Part shown: positions 10,232 through 22,031 of the stretch, one piece after another | Position numbering within the stretch: the stretch's first letter is position 1 | How the letters are laid out: each line of letters begins with the position of its first letter | Source: Evernia prunastri | Lineage: Eukaryota; Ascomycota; Lecanoromycetes; Lecanorales; Parmeliaceae | Direction: 5' to 3' | Assembly: GCA_003184365.1 (NCBI GenBank) | Contig: NKYR01000034.1 | Coordinates: forward strand, 1-58,288 | Length of the DNA: 58,288 nucleotides | Notes under the pieces: generated by a model | Seen by the model: the letters and a program-made list of their open reading frames with translations, nothing else | What the model was told of the DNA's origin: nothing | Database searches by the model: none | Translations under genes and position numbers: made by a program

Positions 10232-11637
10232 CTACAAACCATCAGAGCAAACATCTAGAGCCCCCAACACTGCCGCCTCGAATATGTGAAGAGAATCACA
10301 GCTTGCTCGTCGACTTGGAATCTTCTTGTTGCAAACGTACCAAACCCTTAACACCTGCGTCAACCAATCTGGCACATCAATGCATAAGAGGAAGCGATTG
10401 CTGCAATACTTACCTCCTGGACACAAGAAGCCACTAGTCTCCCCCCATTATTCCAAATCCTCTGCGTCACCAGTCCCCTCCCCTCACCCGACCACGGTGT
10501 CTCCATCTCGGTAAACATCCACTCATCGGCCTTGACTTCCCTCGGCCGATGGAAGTATATTGTATGGTCCAAGCTTACCATCATGCCAATTGAGCGTTTG
10601 GGTGTTACGAATGTATTCTTGGACGTTTGTAGGATTTCCGATATGGTCTGCCGTTTTGAAGAGGGGCTATCCTGATCTTGTGGGAAAGTCCTGTTGTAGA
10701 GAACATGGTTCTCGCGTATGAGACCATGAGCCCGGGAGACCGTACCAATAAACCAGCTGTCGGACATGTACGCGAGGGCGGAGAGGTGGGCGTGCTGCCC
10801 ACCGGATGGGGAGATGGAGCCGCGGCATTGAATCCAAGCTTGTGGTTTACGGTAGTGCGGGTAGGTTGAACTATCTGGCGGATTTTCATCAGCTTTGCTT
10901 TCCCGTATCTCGAATCGAGGCCAAGCAAGGCAAATACCCACTGTTACTTATGCCCAGTCTTTTTGAGACGAAAGGACCTTCCGCCTCCACTCCGTTACGT
11001 GCATTTTCGTTCTCATCAGAATCCTTTTCTTCCTGCAGCATCTGCTCCAGCCCCTCCTTGACGCCCTCAGGCATATCCCAGCCATGATCGACCGTTGTTT
11101 TCCCACCGCTACCCTCACGCATGAAGCTCAATGTCGTCGTGAAAATACACTTCCCCCTCTGCCTAGCTTGCACTGTCCTTGTGACGAAACTTCGCCCTTC
11201 TCTTACTCTTTCTACGTGGTACAATATCGGTATTGTCGAGTCCCCCGCGAGTACGAAGTAGCAATGCATGCTATGAATGAGAAAAACTGCGTTGTCGTTT
11301 GCTGGAGAAGGAGGTGGGACGGTATGTTGCGCCGCAGCGAGGCATTGAGCTATGACAGCGCCACCATAGACTCCACGAGCGCCTGGCGGGTGCCATAACT
11401 CACTGATCGTGTTGTGTCAGCGCATACAAGGGACGCGCGCGCAGCAGGGGAGCATAACAGTATTACCGAGCATTGGTGAAGATGTCCTATATAGAATTGA
11501 TCAGCATCAATACAGCGATGAAAAATATAGGTACCGACTGGGCCAATGTCCCTGAGGCTTATGAGCTCAAGGACATTCTCCATCGCGGACTTTGAGTTGT
11601 CCGCTGGAGGCGGTCTTATGAGCGTTGGACTAGGCAT
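10232..11637 (-). CDS. Acyl-CoA thioesterase II (TesB family), several exons
   Basis: This double-hotdog acyl-CoA thioesterase hydrolyses fatty acyl-CoA to the free acid and CoA; the family is often peroxisomal. Coding starts at the ATG at 11637 (MPSPTLIRPPP). After short introns the frames join as DIFTNARELWHPPGARGVYG, then HSMHCYFVLAGD (first hotdog, up to about 10930). Another intron or shift near 10890-10950 leads to the second hotdog: WIQCRGSISPSGGQHAHLSALAYMSD and IGMMVSLDHTIYFH. The family-typical end GRLVASCVQE is followed by a GTAAGT donor. The last exon probably ends at 10232; without splicing the stop is at 10360. The donor of intron 1 must be the weak GTCGGT to keep frame. No C-terminal SKL-type peroxisomal signal is seen. 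It is divergent from RPS5. Confidence 0.82.
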
Positions 11638-11953
11638 TGTGGGCGGCGCTGTCGTTATAGAGTTCGCACAAAAAGGTAGTCGATTGCGCGATTCAATGTT
11701 TATGTGGAAGCAGAAGATACTCTGCCGTCATGGCCTTTAATACCACTTCGGCCATCCCGTCTCGGAGAGAAACGCGGTTGTAAACGATGCCGAGGCAAAA
11801 GATTACTCGTACTTTAGATTCACTAATTCCATGGTCCGTGCTAGTACCAAAAGCGTGCTAGTGCCCACATCGCCGCTAAGCGAAAGTCGAATTGCCCTCA
11901 ACCACACTCTCAGGTTTGAAGCAACTTAAAGATATCAAGAACAGTCGCCCAGT

Positions 11954-12828
11954 ATGTCTGATACCGCAGAGGTCGAGGTTGAGAACCCTAGTGGGTACAT
12001 GGTCCTGCCCAAAGATGTCACTGAAGAGATTGGCTCGATCAAGCTCTTCAACAAATGGTCTTACGAGGACGTCGAAGTCCGAGACATCTCGTTGACGTGA
12101 GTACTCCGACTGGCGTCTGGAGCTTGCAAGCGCAGAGGACGGCGGGAGCTCCGCTGTGGGCTTGACCGACCTTCCCTTGCGACTGTAGCTTGGAGAGACT
12201 GGCAGGCAAGAGCTTTGGCTGACGATCTTCTCCCACAGTGACTACATCCAAATCCGCTCCCCCGTCTACATCTCGCACTCTGCCGGCCGCTATGCCATCA
12301 AGCGCTTCCGCAAGGCCAACTGCCCCATCATCGAGCGCCTCACCAACTCACTCATGATGAACGGCCGCAACAACGGCAAGAAGCTTATGGCTGTCCGCAT
12401 CGTTGCGCACGCCTTTGAGATTGTGAGCCCCTCCTCTCTTCCACCTCCAGAGATCCACATTGGATTTTCGATCATATCAGTGAATGCGACTAACGCCCGT
12501 GCTCTTCCAGATCCACATAATGACTGACCAAAACCCCATCCAAGTCGCCGTCGACGCCATCGTCAACTGCGGCCCTCGCGAAGACTCCACCCGTATCGGC
12601 TCAGCGGGTACCGTCCGCCGCCAAGCAGTCGATGTCTCCCCCCTGCGCCGCGTGAACCAAGCCATCGCCCTCCTTACAATCGGTGCCCGCGAGGCGGCTT
12701 TCCGGAACGTCAAGAGCGTCGCTGAGTGTCTGGCCGAGGAGTTGATCAATGCAGCGAAGGGAAGCAGCAATAGCTATGCGATCAAGAAGAAGGATGAGTT
12801 GGAGCGGGTGGCGAAGAGTAACCGGTAG
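11954..12828 (+). CDS. RPS5: 40S ribosomal protein uS7 (RPS5)
   Basis: Three exons, 11954-12096, 12239-12422 and 12511-12828, are joined by canonical GTGAGT/GTGAGC...CAG introns and give 214 residues, close to the usual size for eukaryotic S5. The ATG at 11954 begins MSDTAEVEVE. The uS7 core is unmistakable: SHSAGRYAIKRFRKANCPI, RLTNSLMMNGRNNGKKLM and the C-terminal VDVSPLRRVNQAI with AAFRNVKSVAECLAEELINA. It sits in the head of the small subunit near the E site and contacts mRNA and tRNA. The acidic N-terminal extension is typical of fungi. The promoter is shared with the divergent thioesterase gene. Confidence 0.97.
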
Positions 12829-14113
12829 ATATTACTGTTGGGTGCACGGAGGGGTGCGGGATATATGCTGGGCGCCCGCCTTTACTGGGACAAAGAGCAT
12901 GCACGGAGTATCCAAGAGAATACCATGTTGCAAGAGCGTATGATGCTGCTTTTAAAAGATCAATGTCAACGATTCAAATGCCAATGTTGTCATTTATCCC
13001 AATCGAACGTTTCTCTTGAAGTCGGGTGGGTCCTAGCGTTTCTATCCTGCGCTACACGCTTAAAAACTCGAAACTCCACAAAACATAGCAGTCATATCAC
13101 TCTCACCTTCCCACGGCCTCCACGTCGCATACCAATCTACCAACTCAGCCACGATACATCTCACAGTATGTGCCAACCAGACAATGCGAGCATCCATTAA
13201 CCGCAGCTCATGTCAAACCCATCTCTGTCCATTCGCACCGAACCACGCTCTATGAACCCGATACCGCCTCAACAATCCCCCCACACCGTGCATGTAGTAG
13301 CTATGCCTCCCCTCCCCCTTCCCCTCCCACCCACTCACGACTCCACCCTCCAAGCCGCGCGAAAGCTGACCAAGGGGCTCGACCGTGCAGAGGGTACCCT
13401 ATCCCTCGCAAACACTGCCAACACAAAGAAGCCACCCCCCCCCCCCCCCCCCAAAACGATCCACGACGTAGGGCCGAGGTGTAAGCAAGCAAGAGGGGAG
13501 CCATTATCGCAGCTGCGCGAGCATGGAGATGGCAAAGTCCGCCGAGCATGTCGATGGATGGGTGGGTGAGGTAAGGTATAAAGTCGCCTTGGTTGCTATC
13601 GTTGATGCGTTTCGACAGGTGACGACGCGCGGTACCTTGCCTTGCCTGCCTTGCTTGCAAGAAGAAGAGCCAGTTGTCTCGAGCTCCTGTGCCTTTTCAC
13701 CTTTCTGCCACTTTCACAATTTGAAAGAGGACAAGGCAATGGTATGTCATTCACGCCCGGTGGGATTTCAGGACGCCCGATGGTCGTGGACCATTTAACG
13801 CGCTACTGGTCCGGACTGGTCTCACGATTTCTTCATTGATTTTTGTAAGCATGTCTGGTCAAAAGTTCTACAGCATGAGAAATCGTTCCATCTTCCTGAG
13901 AACATTGTCCTTTTCATCCAACTCTGGATCTGTTTGCCGAACGTATACCCGTCAGTGAGCTCGGAAAGTGTCGTGCGAATGTTTGTTCGTGGGAGCCCCT
14001 AGAGATAAGAACCTATTCAATTATTGATAGCTAGTCTATCTACCTTCCGTCTATGAACGTCGCTCCCAGGTATTTCTTACACACAAGCTAGGGGAGACAA
14101 AAGATCACCAGCC
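12829..14113. other. Intergenic stretch with a homopolymer, no supported gene
   Basis: The open frames here are short and of biased composition. An 18-base poly-C run lies at 13435-13452, which would distort any frame and is a likely site of length error. The stretch contains the 3' ends of RPS5 and of the SET/MYND gene. Confidence 0.6.
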
Positions 14114-16039
14114 TCAGTGCTTTCCCGCGTGTCTCGTCTGACTCGCTATCCGGGCATTAACAATGTCTTGACGGATTCTGGAGAGGTCCAAAACCTCCGC
14201 ATTGCTGTCAATGGCTGCTACCGACCTCTCATACACGCAGCGATCGCACTCACACACCTTGCCGATGTATGTCAAGATTTTCCGACGCCTCTCTGCTTCC
14301 TGGAGCCACGGCGCAGTATACGATATGCAGATCTCTTCGCCTTTCTTGATATCCCGCATAGCTACAACTTCGATCGCTCCTCCCACGTCGATGCTGTGCC
14401 ACGTCGTCGCCGGATAGCAGATGTGATTAAGCATGCTGAACAGCGGTTTGATACCGCTGTATCTCCGGTTACCAAAATTCTCACCCCGCTTGTTGTTCTC
14501 GATACGCACAAATAAGGTCTGCAAGGCCCAGGAGTCGAAACGCATGTCGGTGAAGATGTCGACACCCAGAAACTGCAAGATCTTGGTGGGGGCGATGATG
14601 TTGTCAAAGAGCTTAAAGAACGACAAGGTCGGTTTCTGGTAGTCTGCATTCAACGTCCCAACACAGGCGACTTTCAATGGTTTCGCATTGTGCTGTATGG
14701 CTGTGGCCAGGACTTTTACCATAAGCAGAGGTATCATCTTGTTGGTCACGACGTCGGCATCTTTGCATGCGGCATAAAGCCAGCTCAAATCCTTTCCGCA
14801 CAAGATCCTATGGTATGCACTCAGAGCTTCGGCTTTGCAAGACTCAGTGCAGAATCTGGCTTTGCAGCAGTCAACAGCGACATTGCTTCCATACAAAGGT
14901 TGGCAGCAGGCGGAACAGTCGGAATCGTCGATAGTGTTGAAGGACGCATAGATGGATTTGTCCAGCAGAATCTGCTCGCCTTTGTCGATATCGTCTGTTG
15001 CAAAGACGCCATAGTTGCCATCCGTTGTGTCTCCGAGACCACTTGGAGCAATCTCTGCCTTTTTCGCCGCAGACTTGAACCTGGCTTTGAGCTTCTTGAT
15101 TGCCTTAGTACCTCTGGTGAATTCTTCAGGAACGATCCAGGGGTATGCGACGCGGTCCACTCGACCACGGCTCATAGTCTTCTGGACAGGCGCGGTGTCT
15201 TGGCCTTTGGCTTCATAGTCCTTCATCAGCTTCTCTAAGTCAAGCTTCAGCTCCTCTAAGTCGAGCGTCACCTTCGCCAGAAGTCTTTGAAACATCGAGT
15301 TTGACGGGTATTTTTCCAGGGCATATCCCAGCACAGTGGCTGCATCGTACCAAGCTCGGATGGACATCAGTCCTTGAGCCATAACGAGCCAAGCCCTCTC
15401 TTCTGTGACGTTGATCTCGTCTCGGATTTCTGCAAATTCGAAGTCTCTCTGTTGACTCTTGGATGCGATAGCTTCAATGACCTTGCTGGTCAAGCCTCCA
15501 CTACCTCCCTTCCAGGCCAAATAGGTTTCCATGGACATTCCTTGACACAGAAGACGGCATCTGTAAGCGTCTGCAGCGGCGAGTTCACCGTAGCCCAGGG
15601 TCAAGAATGTTCCTGCGCGCCCGACCCACGCATGAGGAAGATATGGCGAGAGACGAATTTCCCGATGGTCGTAGATGAGGCCTTTCTTTGCTTCTGGTGA
15701 TACCGATGAGGGCAGCTCCTGGTCAATGTCAGAGGCAGAAATGTTGCACGATAACAGCAGAAGGACTACTTACGACTGATGCCATCAGGAATTCTTTCAC
15801 TGTGGTAGTTGGCTTCCAAGGCTCGGCCAAAGCCGAGGATCCAAGGAGACGTCTGAGCTGAGGTTGATGATTAGGCTCGTCGGCCACCACAGCATCCAAG
15901 TCCTCAGGTACAGTCCAGTTGTCTTGGCCACCTACGCCCTTTCAACGTCTTTTTCTGAGATTCTGGACGAATAAGGATAGCAAGTACCTATGACTCGCTC
16001 GGCGTCCTCCAGCAGAGCTTTGGATAAATCGGCTGCCAT
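14114..16039 (-). CDS. SET/MYND (SMYD-type) protein lysine methyltransferase-like protein
   Basis: Three exons (16039-15988, 15931-15774, 15718-14114) join in phase through GTACTT...TAG and GTAAGT...CAG introns to give 604 residues. The N-terminal 280 residues are helical, with a TPR-like unit (ARYDAATVLGYALEKYPSN type). The split SET domain begins near residue 305 (GNYGVFATDDIDKGEQIL) and is interrupted by a MYND-like zinc cluster near 340 (CSACCQ...CCKARFC...C...HRILC). It resumes with the SAM/peptide site (SMLNHICYPATTW near 505; EICISYTAPW near 540) and ends in a post-SET Cys cluster (CECDRC). This order is the SMYD signature. The NH.C motif is retained, so it may be active on histones or other proteins; the substrate is unknown. 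Confidence 0.9.
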
Positions 16040-16779
16040 CCTCAAAGTTCTGATGATGGGTAGTTGATAGCTGGGTTGAACAGATTTGTCGTAAAGGAGG
16101 ACGAGGCGGATAGGAGACCAGTGAATGACAAGGTCGGGAAAAGCTATTGATGTGGGGAAGAGAAGAGTAAATTCAAATGAAACAATTTTTGATGAAAGTC
16201 GCAAGTGTGTCTTCAAATGCCTTCGAAAGTTCTACTTGGAAACCAATGGCGGCTTAAAACTGCTGAGAACTAATATTCGAAACGCATGGCTGACTGTCAA
16301 AGCATACCTCGATCGAAGAAAGCCAACTGTGGACTTTAAAGTATGTCTCGATGGGCGTGAGGGCGACGGGATTGTGTCCGTTACTCTGAGATAGAAAACA
16401 AAAGATTTGAGCTAAACGTAAAGACCAACTCCTTCGCTCTTTCCCCAACGCGCTAGCTGCACCTCCGAGACCACGGAGATGTTACTCGTCTCAGTGAGTC
16501 CTTGGCTGTACGACATGGCATGCGTCCTTCGATATGGTCAGCTTTCTACATCCTCAGATATAATCAGCAACACACTGGATCGAGCCAGACTTTGCACACT
16601 GCGTGTTGCAGAGAAATTAGAGGCGTCGTACCATTTTGGGTATTGACCGTCGTTCTTTCCAGAAATAACGGAAACAAGATCTTTGTTTACTCGCTTAATA
16701 AGCAATGTCTGTCCATCATCATTCCGTGGCAATTGTAGATGCCGAGAAGTGTGATACACTGATCGTCGACCTACAAAAA

Positions 16780-17185
16780 CACTCTTCACCTCACTATAAA
16801 ATGCTTTGACATCAATACGAGATAATATGTAGACAAGTGTAAGTACGCACGTATATCATCCTCTTTCTTTTCTCAAAAGGAGACCTTCTATCAAATTCTA
16901 TAGACTTCACAATACGTCTTCAATGATAAGTGACAAGAACGTAATTCGTTCTACTATCGTTCTCGTTACTAAGTGTTGAAAATATATTCACACCCTTGAA
17001 GCACACCCGATATATAAAAAAACTCTTTACCTTACCATAGGATACTTCAACATCGACATGAAAGCTTTTGATAATATATAAATAAATATGAGAACGTACG
17101 TATGTTATTCCATTTCTTTTCTAAAAGAAAGATCTTCTACTAAATTCTATAGACTTCAAGATGCGTCTTCAACGATAAGTATCAA
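16780..17185. repeat. Diverged direct duplication with 249-bp offset
   Basis: Two AT-rich segments, about 16780-16935 and 17025-17185, share AAATTCTATAGACTTCA (16893 and 17142), TTTCTTTTCT, ACGTC/GCGTCTTCAA and an upstream CTCTT-ACCT block in the same order. The offset is 249 bp and divergence is roughly a quarter. The second copy ends where the open frame of the unidentified exon begins. Confidence 0.65.
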
Positions 17186-17214
17186 AGATGAGATACGTGT
17201 CCAGTTCAGTGGTA

Positions 17215-17868
17215 CCTGTCTTATGATCACCGCGCCCACAACCCTCTGGTGGCCAACCACCCCATCGAGATCGAGCACCAAAAGCATGTCACACCCTGAT
17301 CCTCCACGTGAGTAGACCCTCTCTCCACACAACCCCNNNNNNNNNNNNAGCTCGTTCTCTATACCTCCCCCCAACCCCCTCCTCCCCCCCACCTGAACAA
17401 CAAAAACAACCAAGAAAAGAACGCGAGGAAAACAGTCCATCCTCACCGCCAACCACAATCCCAACCAAGCTGACACCATCCCACCCAACCTAGCGCGCCT
17501 ACCAAAACCCCCTCCCTGAACTCCTCCGCATCTTCAGCAACCTCTTCAACCCCGCCGTCGAAACATGGTCCATGCCCTCCAGCGACTCCAAGGACATCTT
17601 CATCGCCTTCAAACCTCGCCCGCAAACGACGCTGGACGAGTGGACCGCGGCGGGGAATGGGCAGACCGTCTTGCCCACGGACGAGCAGGGCATGAAGGAC
17701 GAGCTGGTGCATCTGCAGAAGAAGCTGGACTACACGTGCTTGAGGGACGTAGGGGTTGGGAGGTTCGCGGTGACGGAGACGTATTTGGGGGGTTATGGGG
17801 AGGTGGAGAGGTGTCTGGTCGCGGCGGCGGGGAGGGCGGGGGTCCGGTTGGTGAAGAGGGTTGGGTGA
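17215..17868 (+). pseudogene. Unidentified exons interrupted by an assembly gap
   Basis: From about 17487, after a possible acceptor (CCTAG), an open frame of about 127 codons runs to the stop at 17868: AYQNPLPELLRIFSNLFNPA, then IFIAFKPRPQTTLDEW, then a Gly/Val-rich end. A protein-like frame upstream (WYLSYDHRAHNPLVANHPIE, about 17205-17300) ends at a GTGAGT donor at 17309, but needs one fewer C in a CCC run to reach it. The intervening intron contains the 12-base N gap. No start codon for the upstream part is evident. I do not recognise the family. It may be a decayed gene or a real gene spoiled by base errors. Confidence 0.4.
17337..17348. other. Assembly gap (12 N)
   Basis: Twelve undetermined bases lie in what appears to be an intron. 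The true gap size is unknown. Confidence 0.99.
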
Positions 17869-18179
17869 GGGTGTGGATGGATGGGTGGGGACGGGGGCGG
17901 GGGGCTTGCTGAGAGCTGCTTGCGTTTGAGGGTGGGGAATTCGCTGTCGTGGTGGTTTTTTTCCGTTCCCCCGCCCCCAAAACAATTTTCATGAGATATC
18001 GTCATACTGTTGTACTGGTCGGAAGCGGTGGAACATGGCCATCATACTTTTCCACACACGTGGACCGGACCATGCAAAAGCGCAGTCCAGCAAAGAAGCA
18101 TTCATTACTTGCATACCATCAATGAGAACAAACAGCAAACGAAACAACCGACAAGACCTAAAATACCTCACTAGACACA

Positions 18180-18930
18180 CACACTCTCTCTAAACCCATC
18201 ACCATCCATCATCTCGCCAACCCCCATCTATCATCTAACCAACCACCGCTTTGACAAACAACCACCCCCTTTCAACAACCTATGTAGACCCCTTTTATAA
18301 ACAACCTGAGTAAACTCCTTGAACAACCAACCTAAGTAAATCCCCCTAACCACCAACTACTCTCCCTCATAACCTATGTAAACCCCCCTAACCACCAACT
18401 CCCCCCTCTCATAACCTATGTAAACCCCTTAAAATCCTTTAAGAACCTTCAACAACCTTCGCCAACCCAAACGACCAAAAAAAAAAAAGCACCCAAACAC
18501 CTCTGTCCCCCTTCCCCCCTCACCAAACTACTACTATTACAAACTCCTACATAATTCCAAGCCCATTCTTATAACAGCCGCACCGGCTACACAAGATTTT
18601 AACTTACATCACATAGGCGATCCTCCAGGGGGTCCAGGGGGAGATTTGGAGTATCAAATCACATCAAATCAATTCAGTTCAATATCAATCCAATCCAATC
18701 AATCTAATCTTTCCATTCCAAAATATCTCAGTCATACCACATTTATTTTGTTTCAAGAGCTACTCATCCGCGCAAAATCATCACGGGGAAAGGTGGCAGA
18801 TCTGCATTTCGTAACGTAAGATTTTTAACGTCCTCTATCTGACTATCCCTTACCGAGTACTCCGGCAAGCATGCAGACCACCATCTGACTATGCCTTACC
18901 AAAAACCCCTGGCAAGCGTGCAGACACGCA
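18180..18930. repeat. CT/CA-rich tandem repeats between genes
   Basis: At about 18340-18440, units of the form CCTAACCACCAACT...CATAACCTATGTAAA recur three to four times. A second tandem pair with 46-bp period starts at 18837 and 18883 (ATCTGACTAT, CTTACC, GGCAAGC, TGCAGAC). No protein gene is visible between 17869 and 18958. Confidence 0.6.
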
Positions 18931-18958
18931 TTACAGTGCATTGCAAGTACAATACAGA

Positions 18959-20910
18959 CTACCTACCCACCACCATCATCTGAAGCCCCTCATAACTCCC
19001 GCCCGCCCCGATCTCAGCTAGCGACCGCTTCCCAGCCGTCCACTCCGCCAACCACGCCTTAACAAACGTCGCCTCGTCCCCCTGCGTCTCCTTCTCCGGC
19101 GCCGGCGGCAGCGCCGCCGTCGTCTCGTTCGGGAACAGCCCGTTCTCATCCCAGTGGTGCACGGCGCCCTCGATCAGGATGAAAGGCTGATCCGTCGTGC
19201 TCGTCCGCGGCTTGGCTTCGGGCGCGTGGGGCGTCGCGCCCCGCCAGGGGTCGTCCTCCCCGTCAATGAAGGCGAGCCGGTCGTAGCTGATGTCGTATCC
19301 GCCGTACGCGTTGATGATGGCCGTGTCGGCTGGGGCGGTGATGTTGAAGGCGTCGCGGCAGATGATGGACTCGTAGTCGAGGGTGATGGTGCGGGAGATG
19401 AGGGGGAGTTGGTCCGCGGGGACGTCGGAGCCTGTCTGGAGGAACCCCCACTGGCTGCAGTATTGGTACGGCCAGCTTCGCCAGGTCTGCGTGATGTCGT
19501 CCAGAGCGTAGAACGAGGTGTTGTGTGTGGTGAAGCATTCATCTGTCGTCTGGCCGCCTGAAATGCAGGGCTGAACGAGTGAGATGTTGACATAGCTGAT
19601 GAAATTGAGCATCTGTGTTGTGAGGATGGCAGATTGATTGGAGTAGCCGCCGGCTGCCACTAGACTCTCGACTGTGCTTGTTAGGTTTGCTGGGGCAGTG
19701 TTTAGGGTGCTGTTGGCCGTGATGTTGCCACAATACTGCGAGAAGGTAGGGTCATTGACGGCCGGGTCCCAGTTGCGTCCTTGCCAGCCTCCGAGAGGAT
19801 AGCCTAGCGCGCTGGCGAAGTCGTCATTGTATCTGAGCGCCATTAGTAAATGTTCAATATCGTGACAACATACTGGGGTAGTATCCTTAGGGCATAACAA
19901 CTGCGAACATTCTCAAGGGCAACCATGTCAGGCGATACTTCTCCTTTAGAAGTCCCGTCGTAGGAGACTCAAAGGGTCCAGGAACTCCGCTGTTGACACA
20001 TAATGAAGGGAATCAACGACATGAAAAACGTACTCAATATCTTGCAGACCGAAGGCCGTCTTGAGCTGCGTGATCAGTCCCTGAGTACTGTTCTTCCCAA
20101 GCAGTATATTGTCGACAACGTTTATAAGCTTCTGCGTAGCCAGAATGCAGTCGGGCGGCCCATACTCCCGCACCGGCTCGTAGTACTCCCAAAAGTCATA
20201 GATTGCCTTGGTCACGCCAGATGATGAAATTGCCCCTAAAAGCGTTCAATACCTATTCTCCAGAGCCCTCTCTTCAATCACTCACCGAAATAAGTATCAG
20301 GGTACGTCTTTCTCAAGAAAGCGACGAAAGCCCCCGCATAACTGCCCCCATAAGCAATGTAAGGTGTATGGGGAGCGGTAAGATTTTGGTCCTCTAAGCC
20401 CTTGAAAACAACATTCCTCGCGAAGAACGCAGTATCAGCCAATGCCTGCTGCGTGGTCAAGAATCTCAAATTCTCCGTGCTCAAATCTGGCGTTGGGAAA
20501 CTGGTCCCGTAGTAGCGATGCTCGAGCACCACCGCGATACCACCTGTCGCTTCCGCGAGTTGGTGCACGATGCCTTTTTGCAAATAGGGTAGCCTGTCTG
20601 TGGCATCGTCTTCACCGGATTCCAATACAATCACCGGACCGCCCGGCTTGTAGTATGTGGCGTCGAAGAAGTAGCGCAGATTGAAGGTGCCGGACGAATG
20701 GGGCTCATACATGGATTCATTGTGGAAATGGTCGATGGGGACGGAGAGATTGTAGGCGGGGTAGAGAGTTGCGGGGTCAACGTCTCTTTTGGAGAGGATT
20801 TGACGGCGGGAGAGATTGGGAGCGGCGCCAGATTTGAGGGAGGAGATGGGTCGAGACGCGATGGTGAAGGGGAGAAGGGCAAGCAGGAGGGTAGGGATGG
20901 TTAGATGCAT
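18959..20910 (-). CDS. Secreted serine carboxypeptidase, family S28
   Basis: The ATG at 20910 begins MHLTIPTLLLALLPFTIAS, a signal peptide of about 18 residues. Exon 1 runs to 20286 and joins at 20235 through GTGAGT...TTTAG (FGGAISSSG). A second intron lies between about 20030 and 19830, with an unresolved donor. The last exon ends at 18959. The S28 (prolyl carboxypeptidase/DPP7-like) triad is visible: Ser in YGGSYAGAF, Asp in FIDGEDDPW, His in EGAVHHWDENG. HRYYGTSFP is the usual family motif near residue 125. Several N-glycosylation sites (NLS, NES, NIT, NTS) fit a secreted acid protease that removes residues after proline. The product is about 570 residues, normal for the family. Confidence 0.9.
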
Positions 20911-22031
20911 GGTGGGGGATGTAACGATAGAAACAACAGAAAGAATATAATGGAGGATGAATGATACCTTCAAAGTCACGCAAAAAGAATCGAGACTTCA
21001 ACCAAGAGACCAAAAAAGCCTTTGAGGATTGCTCAACACGAGGCGAGATAAAAGAGACGTTCATTCGTACTACGTGCATTATATACGTAGCTAACGATCA
21101 TGGATTCACCGTCACCGTGCATATAATGCCGTTCCTCCTGCTTAATAAGGAAGGTGAGATCTATTCGCCGGACGCTTGCCGGGGCGACCTGCAGCGGTCG
21201 TCTCCACCCAGCGAGATGACCTACGACCTACCTAGACGAGACTCAAGGCTTTTCATCGTGTTACTCGATACGAGAGTACCTGATCGGCGTTGCGGTACGC
21301 TATGCAGATGGGTGGATGAAGAAGGTGCACAGCGGAGAAGTCTGGTGAAGATCTGTCCTTCGTGTAATAAACCCCCTGAATCCGTCCGTGCAGGACAACT
21401 CTCTCCCCCCTTCCCGCCACGTCACACGTGAAGGAAGAATCCTTCACCAGCGAGCTATGATGTTGTATATACTCTCAGCTTTTCCGCCCAGAATGCCTAA
21501 CCGCAGTCGGCCAGATAGCATATGCATTGCATAAAGTACCTGCCGAGGGTATTTTCTGAAGATATTGGGCTGAAGCGTTGAGCTCCATACCAAACGTTGC
21601 GGGTACTGTTGCTTTTTTTCCTTAATTGGCAAAATACACGTAGAGTGCTGGCACGGGGAATCCAGACGGCTTGCTCGCGATGGGGCCGGGCAGTGCGGGT
21701 GGGAAGGGTTGGTTTGCTCTACTTCTTCCTGCGGAGGCAAAGTTTAGGATTAGAAGGGCGTTGTTGCGCGGTTGTGGTATTAACATTTTTGATATCTGTA
21801 TTGAGAAAGGTCTTGAAAGCTGCATGAGTCTATTGCCCGACTCGTGGCATAACAAAAGAAAATATCTATGAGTATTCCTTCCTTGAAGCATCTTCAGTGT
21901 AAGACTGAAGAGGATTGATACGCCTTGCAATGGACATGATCCTTCAAGCGGATGCAGCCAGATTCCCTTATGGTTCCCCTATCGCAAGCCGAGAAGTAGA
22001 AACCGAAACTCCGGAATGAAAAGAGATCCTT
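20911..22031. other. Intergenic, no supported gene
   Basis: I find only short open frames without recognisable domains. The left part is the S28 promoter. Confidence 0.55.

Noticed and set aside
7006..11637. Secondary-metabolite cluster (aminotransferase, aldo/keto reductase, thioesterase)
   Set aside because: No PKS, NRPS, terpene synthase, transporter or pathway regulator is nearby, and a ribosomal protein gene is adjacent.
13170..13800. Overlapping Pro-rich and Gly-rich frames
   Set aside because: Frames pass through an 18-base poly-C run, have no domains and no plausible exon structure.
19154..19593. Plus- and minus-strand frames of over 100 codons within the S28 gene
   Set aside because: Shadow frames of the GC-rich last exon, which itself carries the catalytic Asp and His.
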